Positions 42,865 to 51,898 of a stretch of DNA of 64,000 bases are shown piece after piece (the first letter of the stretch is position 1; every line of letters begins with the position of its first letter). Under the pieces are notes generated by a model that saw only the letters and a program-made list of their open reading frames with translations, searched no databases and was not told where the DNA came from. The stretch lies in the NCBI GenBank assembly GCA_006969385.1, contig CP030884.1, positions 2,604,001-2,668,000 on the forward strand, in the 5' to 3' direction. This stretch comes from Planctomycetaceae bacterium (GTDB lineage: Bacteria; Planctomycetota; Phycisphaerae; UBA1845; UTPLA1). The translations under genes and the position numbers were made by a program.

Positions 42865-44216
42865 GATTGTAGGCCCTCGGCGGTTGCGGATACCCCATCT
42901 GCTGCTTGGGGCGTGTCTGCGTTGGTTGTGTTCGTTCGTTTTCCGATCGACGCTGCAACGGGGGCCGTTGCCAACGGCAGCAGCGCCATCACGATCGGCA
43001 AGCTAAAGCGCGACGAGTGAATGATGATCAGTGCGTAGAGCGAAACAAAGGCAACGGTAAAGAGCGCGAGCCAAACGGCCGCCAGACGGTGATCAGCCGG
43101 TACCTGGAACAGGCCCACGAGCGCGAGCAGCAACACACCACCGTTGACAATGGCGTTGGCGAGTGACTTGGTTGGACTCGATGAAAAGTACCAGAATCGC
43201 ACGGCACCGACGCCGAGCTTCTTGACGACCAACATCGGATCGGCCTTGAACATGTCGACTGCGACGGCACCGTAGCGTTGGTCGATGTCTTTGGGCACAT
43301 CGAGGTGGCCGTTGGTTTCAAGTCGATCTAATTTGATGGGTTCGCCAGTCGATGCGAAGGAGTCCAGCGCCCGTTGCCGTCCATGCTTCATGCTGCGGTC
43401 GCAATCGTGATTTTCTTCGATCATATACGTGCCGAGCAACATATTAAAACCGGTGCCACCGGTTACGGGCGTGAACTCGTTCGTGACGATGTAGTTGCGC
43501 GCGGTCCATACGCCCGTGAGTGCGAAGCCCAAGATGGTGGCGACGACAGCGGGCTTCAACGCGGGTTGCTTTGTTAATAACGTGAATGCAACGAGGAGCA
43601 GCGGTATCGGCAGCACCACGGCTTTCGTCAGTGCCGCCAGCGCGAAGCATGCGGCGACGAGTAAGGCGTTGCCGTAGGTGGGTTGTTGCAACAGGCGGTT
43701 CGTGGACCAGATGTAGGCGACCACGGTAAGGGCTAGAAACGTATCCGAGAACGCGTTGGCACAGTAATAGATTGAGAGCGGGAAAAAGATAACCGGCAAG
43801 GCCCACGAACCGTTGACGCGTGTGCCGAACAGTTGTCGTGCGATCAGCAAGACGAATACGCAGGTTACCGCCGATGAAAGGCAGTTGACGAGCAAGACGG
43901 CGCTATCGATGTTACCGATGGCGGCGTAGAAAATCGCAAGCGCCGCGGGAAAGGCCGGTCCGCGGTAACTCGTCGGCGGGGCGTCGGGCGCGAAGGCATA
44001 TATCCCGTGGTCGATGAGATTGACGGCGAGCGTGGTGTAGCCATCCGTGGACGAATGAAAGTCGCTGCGCGCAGGGCCAAGGTTGAGCCCGAGGGCGGGG
44101 ATGGCAACAAAGCAAAAGAGTAGTCGTACGGCGAGGCCTGCAAGGAAAGTGACCCAAAGAGCGCGCATAAGCGACTGACTGCGCGCGGAAGCAACCGGGT
44201 TGGATGCGACCGTCAC
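42861..44216 (-). CDS. GT39-type membrane glycosyltransferase
   Basis: A 451-residue membrane protein of the dolichyl-phosphate-mannose/ArnT-like family, with about 10 helices and a periplasmic loop after helix 1 carrying acidic residues (DFHSSTDGY) and the motif PPTSYRGPAFPAALAIFY. It likely uses a lipid-linked sugar donor at the outer face of the inner membrane. The start is GTG at 44216 (VTVASNP), overlapping the previous stop as GTGA; the ATG at 44312 lies inside that gene. The end overlaps the first CapK-like gene by four bases. Confidence 0.82.
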   Translation of the reverse strand: MTVASNPVASARSQSLMRALWVTFLAGLAVRLLFCFVAIPALGLNLGPARSDFHSSTDGYTTLAVNLIDHGIYAFAPDAPPTSYRGPAFPAALAIFYAAIGNIDSAVLLVNCLSSAVTCVFVLLIARQLFGTRVNGSWALPVIFFPLSIYYCANAFSDTFLALTVVAYIWSTNRLLQQPTYGNALLVAACFALAALTKAVVLPIPLLLVAFTLLTKQPALKPAVVATILGFALTGVWTARNYIVTNEFTPVTGGTGFNMLLGTYMIEENHDCDRSMKHGRQRALDSFASTGEPIKLDRLETNGHLDVPKDIDQRYGAVAVDMFKADPMLVVKKLGVGAVRFWYFSSSPTKSLANAIVNGGVLLLALVGLFQVPADHRLAAVWLALFTVAFVSLYALIIIHSSRFSLPIVMALLPLATAPVAASIGKRTNTTNADTPQAADGVSATAEGLQS

Positions 44217-45532
44217 GATTGCACCGCCGTGTTGGCGATTTGTCGGTTGCGGTTGTCGGATTCGGTGGCGTTTAGATTGGGCTGATGCAGGCTGGCGAAT
44301 ACCTCGTCCCACTTCGATGCGACGGTCGCGACGGCGGCGAAGTTTCTTACGCGGTCGCGCGCAGCGACGCCCATGTTTTCGCAGGCGTCGGCATTGTTTA
44401 ACAACGCGTCAATCTTGTCGGCGGCTTCGCTTGGTGCAGTCGCATCAATATAACTGCCGGTTTCGCCATCGACGAGCAACTCACCCAGTTCGCCGATGTT
44501 CGGCACGATGGCGGGCAGACTGGCAGCCATCGCTTCCATCATGGCGATGGAGAGGCCTTCGTTTTCTGAGGTCAGGATGTAGGCACGGGCTTGGGCTAGT
44601 AGCGTTTCGACGTCGGTTCGTTTTCCTAGAAAGGTGACAAGGTCTGTGATACCAAGCGTCGTGGCTTGCCGTTCTAATGCATTGCGCAACGGGCCGTCGC
44701 CGACGATGGCACAGCGAATGTCGGGTCGTCGTTGCTTTAACTCGGCGACGATAGCGAGCAGTCTATCGTAACGCTTAACGTCCACCAAGCGGCCAACGGC
44801 GATCAGATCGTATGGGCATTCGGCGCGCGTAACGTCGAAGTAGCGCGATGGCACGGCACCGGGAATGATGTCGATGCGCGTTGGGGCAACGCCGCGGTCG
44901 AAGAGATAATGGCGCGCTTGTTTGCCGCGTACAATGATTCGGTCGAACTGTCGCGCGAGATGATGCATCAATGATGCACGCAGGCGGCCGGGTTTAAGTT
45001 GCCGTCGCAGGAGGGCGTTTTCACTGCCTACGCCGCCGTCGACCAGTTGCACCGGACCGCCCGTCATTTGATAAATCGTGGGAATACCCAGCCAGCGTCC
45101 GATCAGCAGGCATAGCAAGGCGTTTGGCATAATGTGATAGCCCATTAGGCAACTCGGCTTCTCGCGGCGGGCCGTGCGCCAAGTGGCGAGCGCGCGGGCG
45201 GGTATGCGACCGATCCGCTGTTGCAATTTGACGCTCGGGTTACAGAAACGCACGCCGGGTCGTTCGCGGAGCGCGCGGTCGGTGACGACGAGCACTTCTT
45301 CGATGCTGTCGGCTGCTAGCAGCGGGGTGACATGCGAATCGAACCAAGCTTCGTTATAGAACGAGCCGGTGATGAGAATGCGATGGGGATTGCTACCTTG
45401 TTGGCGGAAGCGCGCCGGAATGAACCAGCGCAGGATGTTTGCGAGCTTTATGCTTAATGCGACGCTTAACAAGATCAGACGAACCAGCCAGCGAGCGAGG
45501 TGGGCATCGAGTTGGCGTTTGAAGTGCGTCAT
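44213..45532 (-). CDS. GT4 glycosyltransferase with membrane anchor
   Basis: A 439-residue GT-B glycosyltransferase. An N-terminal hydrophobic segment (LARWLVRLILLSVALSI) suggests membrane attachment. The donor motif TSENEGLSIAMMEAMAASLP near residue 335 shows the E-x7-E pattern, and the linker ends with GRLVDVKRYDRLL. The ATG at 45532 (MTHFKRQ) is used; the longer frame upstream passes through hairpin repeats and is unlikely to be coding. It leads a run of overlapping genes down to the GT4 gene at 32506. Confidence 0.85.
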   Translation of the reverse strand: MTHFKRQLDAHLARWLVRLILLSVALSIKLANILRWFIPARFRQQGSNPHRILITGSFYNEAWFDSHVTPLLAADSIEEVLVVTDRALRERPGVRFCNPSVKLQQRIGRIPARALATWRTARREKPSCLMGYHIMPNALLCLLIGRWLGIPTIYQMTGGPVQLVDGGVGSENALLRRQLKPGRLRASLMHHLARQFDRIIVRGKQARHYLFDRGVAPTRIDIIPGAVPSRYFDVTRAECPYDLIAVGRLVDVKRYDRLLAIVAELKQRRPDIRCAIVGDGPLRNALERQATTLGITDLVTFLGKRTDVETLLAQARAYILTSENEGLSIAMMEAMAASLPAIVPNIGELGELLVDGETGSYIDATAPSEAADKIDALLNNADACENMGVAARDRVRNFAAVATVASKWDEVFASLHQPNLNATESDNRNRQIANTAVQS

Positions 45533-45567
45533 TACGTCTTCTTGTTTACGACGATCAACCGCTTCGA

Positions 45568-45586
45568 CACCGGTTGCAAACCGGTG
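45568..45586. repeat. 19-base hairpin repeat CACCGGTT-GCA-AACCGGTG
   Basis: A perfect 8-bp stem with a three-base loop, upstream of the GT4 gene at 45532. Like copies lie at 47185-47203 and 47221-47239, with variants at 48617-48635 and 57677-57695. A degenerate tandem (GGTGCCACAG / TAGTGCCGCAG) follows to about 45645. Confidence 0.65.
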
Positions 45587-45702
45587 CCACAGCGCAGAGC
45601 TTGGTGCCACAGAGCGGAGCTTAGTGCCGCAGTACTGCGGATTCGTTGCGGCATTAGGCAATACTTAGGTACCGCCTAACAACAGGTTCGCATCGCACGA
45701 TT

Positions 45703-47070
45703 CTATAAATGCCGCAGGACATCGGAAATTGTGTACAGATGTTTGCCACCTTTGCGTTTGGGTATTTCGTCCACCAAGTGTAATTTTACCTCGAATTGTC
45801 CGTCGGAATCATCCCGAATCTTTTGACAGCATTGCTTAAGGTAGTCGTGCCGCTCCTGCGACAGCGTGCCATCGGGCACAACGTACAAGTCGATATGATC
45901 TTCCGTCGTTTGATGAAACTGATACGACTTGAAGCCTTCCTGATAATAAAAGTAATACAGGAAGTACGTGCCGTTGATGATGCGACCGTCGGGCGTGATA
46001 AAGTTATTGCAAATGCGCCCGCGGCAACCCGTCATGAGCCGTAGGGTGCGCCCACAGGTGCAGGCACCGTCGATGGCGGCGGCTTCGTCGCCACTGCGAT
46101 AGCGAAAGAGCGGCATGGCCTCATTATCGAGTGGTGTTGCGATGATGGCGCTGAGATTGTCGCCCACTTCCGAGAGCGGTGCGAACTCGATGATATTCAC
46201 GTCTTCATAGATATGGTGCTTACCTTGCGCGCATTGCATCGAAATGGATAGCACCTCGCGACTGCCGTAGCGATCGTAGACATTGGCACCAAACGTCTCA
46301 CCCAAAATCTTGCGGTGTTCTTCGGTCTGTTGCTCGGACGTGGTCGACACGGCGCGCACGCTGGGCCAGTCTGTCAAACCGGCATCGCGCGCGATTTCGG
46401 CGACCGTGACGCAACTGGTGGTATAACCGTGCACGTGTACCGGATTGATGCGCCGCGCGGCTTCCAATTGGGCACGCACCACGGTGGGGTCGATATGAAA
46501 GGCATCGAGAATGAAACCATTTTCCATCCATTTGCGCGCATTACGCAACAACTTGGTTTTGCGCGTCATGTGCGCGCCATGCGCCTGAATCGATAGGTAG
46601 GGCTCGCCCGGTTGCACGCCCATCCAGGCGCGCGAGCGGTATTCCATCGCCGCGTGCAGTTGACGGTAATAATTGCTCTGAAAAAAGTTGATTTGCATGC
46701 CCGTCGAGCCGCTCGACGTTTCGTGCACCATGTCGGAAGCGCTCAGGTGCGTGCTGCGCATCTGTTTCCAATTCTCGCGCATCTCGTCTTTGGTGAGGAT
46801 GGGCAGTTTGGCGAGTTCGGCAAACGGGTCGGATCCGTTCGGATTCACGCCAAAGGCGTCAAAGCGTGCCGACCAATAAGGGTTGTGGTCGCGGCAGATG
46901 CGAAAGAGATGACTGAGGCGCTCGGCTTGATGCTTACGCACCTGCGCAGGTGACCACGCGTCGCGCGCCAACACATCGTTGAGCAGCGCAAAGCGTTTAT
47001 CACCGACAAGCCCGAAGGCAACCGGCAACGTGACACGTCGTCGTAAGGTGGCACCGAAGTTGGTGCTCAT
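45703..47070 (-). CDS. PaaK/CapK-like adenylate-forming protein (second copy)
   Basis: A 455-residue AMP-forming-superfamily protein of the PaaK/CapK kind. The phosphate loop is VHETSSGSTGMQINF near residue 117, then DRYGSREV and FRYSGDEAA (adenylate binding), with a CTCG pair near residue 335. GGGAGAAG seven bases before the ATG marks the start. It differs clearly from the copy at 41425-42864, so they are not a recent duplication. It stands between two GT4 genes and is flanked by hairpin repeats, suggesting a boundary between sub-operons. Confidence 0.82.
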   Translation of the reverse strand: MSTNFGATLRRRVTLPVAFGLVGDKRFALLNDVLARDAWSPAQVRKHQAERLSHLFRICRDHNPYWSARFDAFGVNPNGSDPFAELAKLPILTKDEMRENWKQMRSTHLSASDMVHETSSGSTGMQINFFQSNYYRQLHAAMEYRSRAWMGVQPGEPYLSIQAHGAHMTRKTKLLRNARKWMENGFILDAFHIDPTVVRAQLEAARRINPVHVHGYTTSCVTVAEIARDAGLTDWPSVRAVSTTSEQQTEEHRKILGETFGANVYDRYGSREVLSISMQCAQGKHHIYEDVNIIEFAPLSEVGDNLSAIIATPLDNEAMPLFRYRSGDEAAAIDGACTCGRTLRLMTGCRGRICNNFITPDGRIINGTYFLYYFYYQEGFKSYQFHQTTEDHIDLYVVPDGTLSQERHDYLKQCCQKIRDDSDGQFEVKLHLVDEIPKRKGGKHLYTISDVLRHL

Positions 47071-47184
47071 GAATCTTCTCCCGGCGGGTCGAGCGCTTTC
47101 GTCGATCTTATCAACTCACCAACGCTAGCCAATTGGCGACATCGTCAATTAGCCCCCGGCCAATGGCCCGGGGCCGCGCTGTGG

Positions 47185-47239
47185 CACCGGTTTGTAACCG
47201 GTGTTTGAAACGCGCTGTGGCACCGGTTTGCGACCGGTG
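47185..47239. repeat. Tandem pair of 19-base hairpin repeats
   Basis: Two copies of the CACCGGTT...(A)ACCGGTG hairpin with a 36-base period, each preceded by GCTGTGG. They lie between the second CapK-like gene and the end of the GT4 gene at 47241, two bases from its stop. Confidence 0.65.
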
Positions 47240-47240
47240 T

Positions 47241-48488
47241 TCACGCAAGCGCACCTTTCCGTCCCAACACATCGCAATAGACGGTCGCGGTTCGTTCACC
47301 CAGCGTCTGCGTCGAGTATTCGACCTCCGCGCGCTGCCGCGCGGTCTTCCCCATTTCTTCACGCAGCCCAGGCGATTCAATCAGTGCGCACAATTTGTCG
47401 GCGAGCATCTCTGCATCTTGCGGCGGCACCAGATAACCCGTCTTCCCATCCTGCACGACGCGTCGATTATCACTCACATCCGTAACGACAGTCGGTAACC
47501 CCGTGGCCATCGCTTCCAGCACCACGTTGGGCGTGCCTTCAAAGTGCGTTGCCAACACCTTGATATCGAGCATGCGGTAAAGCCGATCCACATCCCCGCG
47601 AGGCCCGAGAAAATGCACGTGCTCAGCGATGCCAAGCGATGTTGCCAATCGCTGTGCTTTACCGAAATGATGCTCGGGGCCGCTCCCGTCCTGATCGCCG
47701 GCGCAGATAAAGATGGCGTTGGGATGTCGCTCAAGAACCTTGGCCGCGGCGTTGATATAGGTCTGATGATCTTTGTTGGACCGAAAGTGCGCGATCATGC
47801 CGACGATCAGCGCTTCGCGTGGCAAGCTGAGTTCGGCACGTAATTCGTCGGAACGCCCGGGATGAAACCGTTCGATGTCGACGCCATTGGGAACCACGTG
47901 CAGCTTGTCGACGGGCACGTTTTGTTGTTCGCGTTCGAAGTCACAGCCGGCCTGCGAATTGGCGATCATGGCGTCGAAGCAGCCGTTCGTCGCGCGAGCC
48001 AGCCAGAGCTTGTGTTTCTTGCGGTTCCAATGTGGGCAGCGATTGGAACAGATCACGGCAGGCGTACCGGCCCAACGGCCCGCCAAACGACCGACCATCT
48101 CGGCATCAAACATAAATGAATGTACGACGTGAATATCGAGCCGCCTCAGTAGGTCGCGCACGCGTCGAATAAGACCGACGTCGTACTTCGAACGCTTGTC
48201 GACAATATGAAAACGCGCCTGCAACGGGCCAAGCTGTTCGGCCAGCGGATTGTTATGCGAGAGCGAAGCGACATGAACGGTGAAGCGCTTGGGATCGAGC
48301 GACTTGGCCAGTTCCACCACTTGCCGTTCGGCACCGCCCCGTTCGAGGCTGCTGGTGAGCAGTAGGACGTTGATCTTTTTCGCGAATGTTGCGGGCGATT
48401 GACGTGCTTTGGTTAGATTCTCGCCAGTGCGCGCCGAGCTGTCATCGAGTTGCTTGTGCATCGTGATGTCGGCGGTGGTGGGTGTCAT
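47241..48488 (-). CDS. GT4 glycosyltransferase
   Basis: A 415-residue GT-B glycosyltransferase. The N-terminal loop is TSSLERGGAERQVVELAKSL near residue 46-65, and the donor motif is ATHFEGTPNVVLEAMATGLP near residue 320, with E-x7-E. A 35-residue variable, charged tail comes before the first strand; a later start is possible. The stop is almost touched by a tandem hairpin repeat at 47185-47239, which could act as a transcript end. Confidence 0.88.
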   Translation of the reverse strand: MTPTTADITMHKQLDDSSARTGENLTKARQSPATFAKKINVLLLTSSLERGGAERQVVELAKSLDPKRFTVHVASLSHNNPLAEQLGPLQARFHIVDKRSKYDVGLIRRVRDLLRRLDIHVVHSFMFDAEMVGRLAGRWAGTPAVICSNRCPHWNRKKHKLWLARATNGCFDAMIANSQAGCDFEREQQNVPVDKLHVVPNGVDIERFHPGRSDELRAELSLPREALIVGMIAHFRSNKDHQTYINAAAKVLERHPNAIFICAGDQDGSGPEHHFGKAQRLATSLGIAEHVHFLGPRGDVDRLYRMLDIKVLATHFEGTPNVVLEAMATGLPTVVTDVSDNRRVVQDGKTGYLVPPQDAEMLADKLCALIESPGLREEMGKTARQRAEVEYSTQTLGERTATVYCDVLGRKGALA

Positions 48489-48616
48489 GGTTTGATATAC
48501 AACTCTGCAGCGTGCGTCCCTTGACGCACCACAATCGGCTCACGCGACATGAAAACGGAACTGAAGTCTTTTGGTTTCGATCACAGGGAGTCCCGGCGAT
48601 GCCTTTTCTCTTTTCG

Positions 48617-48635
48617 CACCGGCGAGACGCCGATG
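48617..48635. repeat. 19-base hairpin repeat variant CACCGGCG-AGA-CGCCGATG
   Basis: An 8-bp stem with one mismatch and a three-base loop, in the 184-base space between the GT4 gene and the WecG-type gene. It shares the CAC...TG frame and 8-3-8 layout of the other copies. Confidence 0.55.
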
Positions 48636-48672
48636 CTCCCCGAAACAAATTCACTACCCAATGATCCACCCA

Positions 48673-49497
48673 TCAATGATGGCTCGTCCGCACGCGCGCC
48701 CAATTCTCATCGCGTTCGATTGCTTTCCGCCGTAATTTAATGCCAAACCGTCGCGCCGACGCCCGCGCGACCATGCCCAGAAACACGGTATTGGTATCCA
48801 AATACCGCATTCCTAAGCGCCACGGTTCCTGTGCGACGCGATAGGCCCATTCCATGCCAACGGCTTGCCAGGCGCGCGGTGCCCGCTTGACCAAGCCCGC
48901 GTACACATCGAAGGCACCACCCACGCCGTGACAAACGGGCACATTGAGCGAATCGCCCCAGGCCGACATGAACTTTTCCTTGCGCGGGCTGGTCATCGCC
49001 ACGAAGAGCATATCGGCACCCGACGTACGAATGCGTTCGGCGACGTTCGCTTCCTCGTCGGCGGCGAAATAACCGTCTTGCGCGCCGACGACTTGAGCGT
49101 TGGGGTACTCCTCAGCAAGTCGCTGCTGGACGGCGTCGACAATCTCGGGCTTGGCTCCAAGCAAGAAGACCTTGAACGAACGGCGCTGTGCCAGTGCGAA
49201 GAGTTCTAACATCAAATCGATACCGGCCACGCGTTCGGGCAGCGGCGTGCGCATAAACTTGCTGGCCCATACCACGGCCATGCCATCTGCCAGAATCAAA
49301 TCGGAACCGAGCACCGCCCGGCGCAGGCCTTCGTCGCGGCGCATCTTGACGATCTTGGCGGCGTTTACCACGCCGATCATCAGCCGCTCGCGCGCATCGA
49401 TGGCGCGCTCGGCCAACTCTACGACCGACGGCATCGTCAGTGCGTCGACGCGTACGTCAAACAACTGCCGCGTCGGCCAGGTCTTTATGGGTGTCAT
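48673..49497 (-). CDS. WecG/TagA/CpsF-family glycosyltransferase
   Basis: A 274-residue inverting GT26 enzyme, expected to add the second sugar to an undecaprenyl-linked intermediate. Motifs are GVVNAAKIVKMRRDEGLRRA near residue 43, LGSDLILADGMAVVWASKF, LLGAKPEIVDAV and a C-terminal TSPRKEKFM with HGVGGAFDVYAG. The ATG at 49497 is used, with GGGGGA about nine bases upstream; the frame open further upstream (to 49602) has no family similarity. It overlaps the gene before it by 41 bases. No initiating phosphosugar transferase is seen in the window. Confidence 0.88.
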   Translation of the reverse strand: MTPIKTWPTRQLFDVRVDALTMPSVVELAERAIDARERLMIGVVNAAKIVKMRRDEGLRRAVLGSDLILADGMAVVWASKFMRTPLPERVAGIDLMLELFALAQRRSFKVFLLGAKPEIVDAVQQRLAEEYPNAQVVGAQDGYFAADEEANVAERIRTSGADMLFVAMTSPRKEKFMSAWGDSLNVPVCHGVGGAFDVYAGLVKRAPRAWQAVGMEWAYRVAQEPWRLGMRYLDTNTVFLGMVARASARRFGIKLRRKAIERDENWARVRTSHH

Positions 49498-50611
49498 GCT
49501 TCGTTCCCCCGAACTGTTCCCCAAAACGTGTGCAACGGTCGTCGCGCCAGGCATACAGAATCCAACCCATGTGATAGGGCCGGCTTTCGGCATCGATCGC
49601 ACGCGGCGGAAAAAGCAGGTTCAATCCCGGCACCCTCCAACTTGCCGAGATCGACGACATGCTTGCCTGGGCAAGCCGCGTGAGTTTGTTGGGTTCGCGA
49701 CGACAGACTTTCCGCCAAATGATTTCAGCGCGTGTATCCACCAGCGATCCGTCGATCTCCGGTGCGTTAAACATCCATGAAAGGCCCGCCCGAATCGCGC
49801 TGTCGTAGTTCGTGCCGCAGGCTTCGGCGGCGGCAAACAACGCCATGGGCGCCATCGAGTCCTGATGGACGGAATAGACGGGATATCCTTCCACAATTTT
49901 ACCGTTCCGCTGATCGAAATGCCACCACCATTGACCGTCGGGCCCTTGGGTGGCGGCCATGTAATCGGCGGACAGCCGCGCTGCGCTCAGCGCTTTCGAG
50001 TCGCCCACCGTCGCGCCCCAATCGGCCAGCGCCATCGTGGGGTACACCAAATCGGCGAAACAGGCGACGTGTCGGCGGATGCGGCTTACGCGTGCGGCGG
50101 GGTCTTGATGGGCATACACGCCGCAGTTTGGATTTTGAGCGTTTAGCAGTTTGTCGACCACCAGCGGGCCAAGGTCGCAATCGGATTCATTCCCAGCGGC
50201 ACAGGCCGAGAGCACCCAAGCCCGTTCGACGGTCGGGTGTTCGTTGCCCAGCGGATCGAGTTGCATCAAACGCGCGCGCGCGGCATCGGCCTGCTCGTCG
50301 AGCCCAGCCGCGCGACAGACCCACCAGATCACGGCGACATCGCCGACGTTGGTGATCTCCGGCAAGCGCCGAACGAGACCATCGGTAACGTCTTCATAAG
50401 GTTGATCGTGCAGCGCGATTTCGAGCGTGTCTTCGGGTTCATTTAGTAAACCGAGCAACGCCATGCCGGTGTAGCGCACGCTTTCGCCTTCGAGCACATC
50501 CGCACCGTTAGCGCGACGCAGGCGAAAGGCGTAAATGCCCTGCTCGGGTCGATACATGCGCCGCAAAGACTGCACCGCCAAATCACGCAATAAAGAAATA
50601 TCCGGCACCAT
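49457..50611 (-). CDS. Helical-toroid protein of the polysaccharide locus
   Basis: A 384-residue protein of repeated helix pairs with motifs such as RYTGMALLGLL, VERAWVLSACA, YPTMALADWG, WWWHFDQRNGKIVEGYPVYS and HQDSMAPMALFAA. These resemble (alpha/alpha)6-barrel glycosidases, lyases or epimerases, but no known catalytic signature can be named. There is no signal peptide, so it may act in the cytoplasm. It is the first gene of the locus and overlaps the WecG-type gene. In similar loci a heparinase-like protein often stands next to the fusion oxidoreductase, so a glycan-modifying role is possible. Confidence 0.7.
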   Translation of the reverse strand: MVPDISLLRDLAVQSLRRMYRPEQGIYAFRLRRANGADVLEGESVRYTGMALLGLLNEPEDTLEIALHDQPYEDVTDGLVRRLPEITNVGDVAVIWWVCRAAGLDEQADAARARLMQLDPLGNEHPTVERAWVLSACAAGNESDCDLGPLVVDKLLNAQNPNCGVYAHQDPAARVSRIRRHVACFADLVYPTMALADWGATVGDSKALSAARLSADYMAATQGPDGQWWWHFDQRNGKIVEGYPVYSVHQDSMAPMALFAAAEACGTNYDSAIRAGLSWMFNAPEIDGSLVDTRAEIIWRKVCRREPNKLTRLAQASMSSISASWRVPGLNLLFPPRAIDAESRPYHMGWILYAWRDDRCTRFGEQFGGTKHDTHKDLADAAVV

Positions 50612-51574
50612 ATCGAATGGTATGCCTCGATGGGATTAGGCAAGGTCCGTGGATCGGTGAAAATCTGGAGTTGTATTATCGCGCCGGGGCGTTCGTTGCG
50701 GAAGGGGTTATGCGGATTAGTGGATCGAAGCTATGGATTATCGGGGCGGTCCGGAATGGAAAAGACAGAGCTTTGGCCTGTGGCCACACGAAAAAGAGCT
50801 GGGTGCGCCGGTCTCGATTGCAGAGTCGCAGGGCAACAAGTCAGCGTTTACTATATGTGGTAGAAAAACACCTGCTTTTTGGTTCGGCATGCTGACCTGT
50901 TTGGCGAGTAAAAGTAGCACGCGTGACTGAAGCTGTTGAAAACGGGGAGCCGACATGAAGGCCACCTGAAATAGTATGGAGGAACTGGAATTTGATTTGG
51001 CTATCGAATGAGGAGACCCTACACATGCCGTGGAAAAACTGCCTCACAGATTCGGAGTTTCAATTTCGTCGTAATCAGTCGTAATCAATTGCTCCTACCG
51101 TATAAGACGCAGAAGAATAACGATGATGGTTGGGGAGACAATGGTGAGGTCATGGCGTTTTATTGTTATTAGTTATGGCATGAGGTTTACCGTTTGCGGA
51201 AACTTCTGGAAGCGAATGGTCTAGATCCCGGTCAAAATAAGGATTGGTTTAAGGTACCCAAGGTTGGGAAGGGAACAGACCGCGTCGGCAACTCAATTCC
51301 ATAGCTTGAAGCTGTGCGAGTGGCCAGTATTACTGCTCCGACTCGAGTTTTTCTAGTGACTTGCGGCGAGTAATCAGATTCTTCACGCCACCGCGACTGT
51401 TAAATCGCGACCCCAAGTTGGAGTACTAAAATCGGGCACCCCTATGAGGCAACGCGACGAAGTGGCCACTCATGAGCCGTTTCAGCGGTTCTTGTACACT
51501 GATATCGCGTGAGTAATCGGGCCGCAGTGCGGACCCTACTAAGAAGCTACGCGGATCAAAAAGGCTAATACAAG
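50612..51574. other. Eroded region, possible remains of toxin-type genes
   Basis: About 960 bases with no intact gene but several protein-like scraps in different frames. Near 50665 a frame reads ENLELYYRA, like the end of an RHS core (GLYYYRARYY). Near 51177-51303 a frame ending in TAG reads HEVYRLRKLLEANGLDPGQN, interrupted upstream by another TAG. Near 51016 a ribosome site precedes a 19-codon frame. A worn AGTA hairpin block lies near 51410-51450, and GGGCCGCA/TGCGGACCC at 51519-51534. The toxin idea is weakly supported. Confidence 0.35.
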
Positions 51575-51898
51575 ATGCGACACTACGACCATCGCGATCC
51601 CGAGCTTTACGTTAAGCAAATTCGTTCGATGGAGTTGCACGAACGCCTCTCATTTCTCGAAATATACGGCATCGGCAAGCGCACGATTCGGGCGCTGTAC
51701 AAAATCAACGTCACGATAGCCTCGCTATTTATGAAACGCGCTACGGACGATCTAATCGACGATTTGCAGCCGTTCGGTCTGATGCCGCTTGATCAAGATA
51801 AAGCGCGACGAAAGATTGACGATTGGAAAACTGAGATTCAGCGCTTGCTTGACGAACGTGAGGGTAAGACACTTACGCCACGAGGGGAGTGGGTGTAG
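51575..51898 (+). CDS. Small protein with helix-hairpin-helix-like motif
   Basis: A 107-residue protein, fully helical in appearance. The stretch FLEIYGIGKRTIRALYKI near residue 29-46 has the GIGxxT pattern of helix-hairpin-helix DNA-binding elements. The rest is charged (DQDKARRKIDDWKTEIQRL). The ribosome site is weak. It stands alone on the plus strand between hairpin repeats, beside the eroded region, and could be a surviving part of the same lost unit. Its function is unknown; DNA or RNA contact is a guess from the motif. Confidence 0.5.
   Translation: MRHYDHRDPELYVKQIRSMELHERLSFLEIYGIGKRTIRALYKINVTIASLFMKRATDDLIDDLQPFGLMPLDQDKARRKIDDWKTEIQRLLDEREGKTLTPRGEWV

Noticed and set aside
45500..45690. 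CRISPR array, because of repeated hairpins
   Set aside because: Copies are few, irregularly spaced and not separated by unique spacers of even length.
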